A stretch of DNA of 15,251 bases from the NCBI GenBank assembly GCA_003242675.1, contig QGVE01000056.1:1-15251 (forward strand). Direction: 5' to 3'. The position numbers were made by a program, and so were the translations under genes. The stretch comes from Bacillota bacterium. Its GTDB lineage: Bacteria; Bacillota_E; Symbiobacteriia; Symbiobacteriales; Symbiobacteriaceae. How positions within the stretch are numbered: position 1 is the stretch's first letter; the number at the start of each line of letters is the position of its first letter. Below the pieces are notes generated by a model. The model did no database searches. It had not been told where the DNA came from and saw only the letters and a program-made list of their open reading frames with translations. Shown here piece after piece: positions 14,416-15,251 of this stretch.

Positions 14416-15251
14416 GTGGCGAAGTTTACCAAGCTGACCCCGCCCGAAGGCCAGAAGATCACCATGGAGAACGGCCGGTTGGTGGTACCGGACAACCCCA
14501 TCATCCCGTTCATCGAGGGCGATGGCACCGGCCCGGACATCTGGGCGGCCGCACAGCCTGTCATCGACGCCGCCGTGGAGAAGGCGTACGGCGGCAAGCG
14601 GAAGATCGTCTGGTTCGAGGTCTACGCCGGCGAGAAGTGCCTCAACAAGTTCGGCGAGTGGCTGATCGACGACACGATCGAGGCCATCCGGGAGTACCGG
14701 GTCGCCATCAAGGGCCCGCTGACGACGCCGGTGGGCGGCGGCATCCGGTCGCTGAACGTCACCCTGCGCCAGATGCTGGACCTGTACTGCTGCGTCCGGC
14801 CCGTGCGCTGGTTCCCGGGCGTGCCGAGCCCCGTCAAGGAGCCCCACAAGACCGACGTGGTCATCTTCCGGGAGAACACGGAGGACATCTACGCCGGCAT
14901 CGAGTGGAAGGCCGGCACCCCGGAGGCCCGCAAGGTCCAGGCGTGGCTGGCCGAGGAGATGGGCGTGCAGTTCCCCAACGCCGACAAGACCGACATGATC
15001 GGCATTGGCATCAAGCCCGTCTCGGAGTTCGGCACCAAGCGGCTGGTGCGCGCCGCCATCCAGTACGCGATCGACAACAAGCGCAAGTCCGTCACGCTGG
15101 TGCACAAGGGCAACATCCAGAAGTTCACCGAGGGCGCCTTCCGCGACTGGGGCTACCAGGTCGCGCTGGAGGAGTTCCGCCCGTACGTCATCACCGAGGA
15201 AGAGCTCTGGTCCGATGAGTACAAGGGCAAGATGCCCGAGGGCAAGATCCT
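14416..15251 (+). CDS. icd: Isocitrate dehydrogenase, NADP-type (partial, first 278 codons)
   Basis: Icd is the cytoplasmic TCA-cycle enzyme that decarboxylates isocitrate to 2-oxoglutarate with NADP. The gene runs off the right edge. The start is GTG at 14416, with GGAGGT (14404-14409) 6 bases upstream; the protein begins [13 protein letters not shown]. It follows the Escherichia coli type closely: [17 protein letters not shown] near the N-terminus, [18 protein letters not shown], the substrate-binding serine Ser112 in IRSLNV (the site phosphorylated in the E. coli enzyme), [28 protein letters not shown] with Tyr159, and the catalytic lysine Lys231 in LVHKGNI. The missing C-terminal part would hold the remaining metal ligands and the NADP-specificity residues, so NADP use is inferred from overall similarity. 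Regulation is not evident, but the long upstream stretch may matter. Confidence 0.96.
   Translation, partial: MAKFTKLTPPEGQKITMENGRLVVPDNPIIPFIEGDGTGPDIWAAAQPVIDAAVEKAYGGKRKIVWFEVYAGEKCLNKFGEWLIDDTIEAIREYRVAIKGPLTTPVGGGIRSLNVTLRQMLDLYCCVRPVRWFPGVPSPVKEPHKTDVVIFRENTEDIYAGIEWKAGTPEARKVQAWLAEEMGVQFPNADKTDMIGIGIKPVSEFGTKRLVRAAIQYAIDNKRKSVTLVHKGNIQKFTEGAFRDWGYQVALEEFRPYVITEEELWSDEYKGKMPEGKI

Overview
The window reads as chromosome of a high-G+C member of the Firmicutes. The G+C content is very high (about 70% by eye) and third codon positions are dominated by G and C. The regulatory features are Firmicute-like: a textbook T-box leader, AGGAGG-type ribosome binding sites, a CsoR repressor and a YpjA/DUF1405 protein. 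A Symbiobacterium-like organism would fit, but that is inference from general character, not a database match. There are no rRNA or tRNA genes, insertion sequences, phage genes or CRISPR arrays.

Layout. Bases 1-112 hold the start of a secreted protein on the minus strand. Bases 348-4883 form a threonine block on the plus strand: a consensus promoter, a T-box leader with an ACC (Thr) specifier and a U-tailed terminator, then thrS, thrC and thrB. Threonyl-tRNA charging is therefore linked to the last two steps of threonine synthesis. Bases 4922-9424 (minus strand, read right to left) are a translationally coupled trio: MoxR AAA ATPase, DUF58 protein, and a membrane transglutaminase of the TgpA type.

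A divergent intergenic region with a perfect inverted repeat (9528-9546) separates the trio from a plus-strand operon (9633-11659). That operon encodes a TlpA/ResA-like thioredoxin lipoprotein, a DUF1405/YpjA membrane protein, a CsoR copper sensor with its full ligand set, and a 131-residue protein. The last protein resembles only the first four membrane helices of a CopA-type copper ATPase. I read this operon as a possible copper or redox handling unit of the cell envelope.

Bases 11787-14034 hold two low-complexity proteins, one rich in Tyr/Gly/Pro and one in Pro/Gly/Ala, on either side of a class I methyltransferase. Upstream of both low-complexity genes is the same AC-N17-CATA-NNN-TG arrangement, which resembles a late-sporulation sigma-K promoter. 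The window ends inside icd (NADP-type isocitrate dehydrogenase), which follows a 320-base non-coding stretch.

The most unusual items are the stand-alone CopA-like membrane module next to csoR, the two insertions in ThrC, the paired sporulation-like promoters, and the unassigned operator at 9528-9546. Apart from the T-box terminator, the terminator-like hairpins here lack U tracts.
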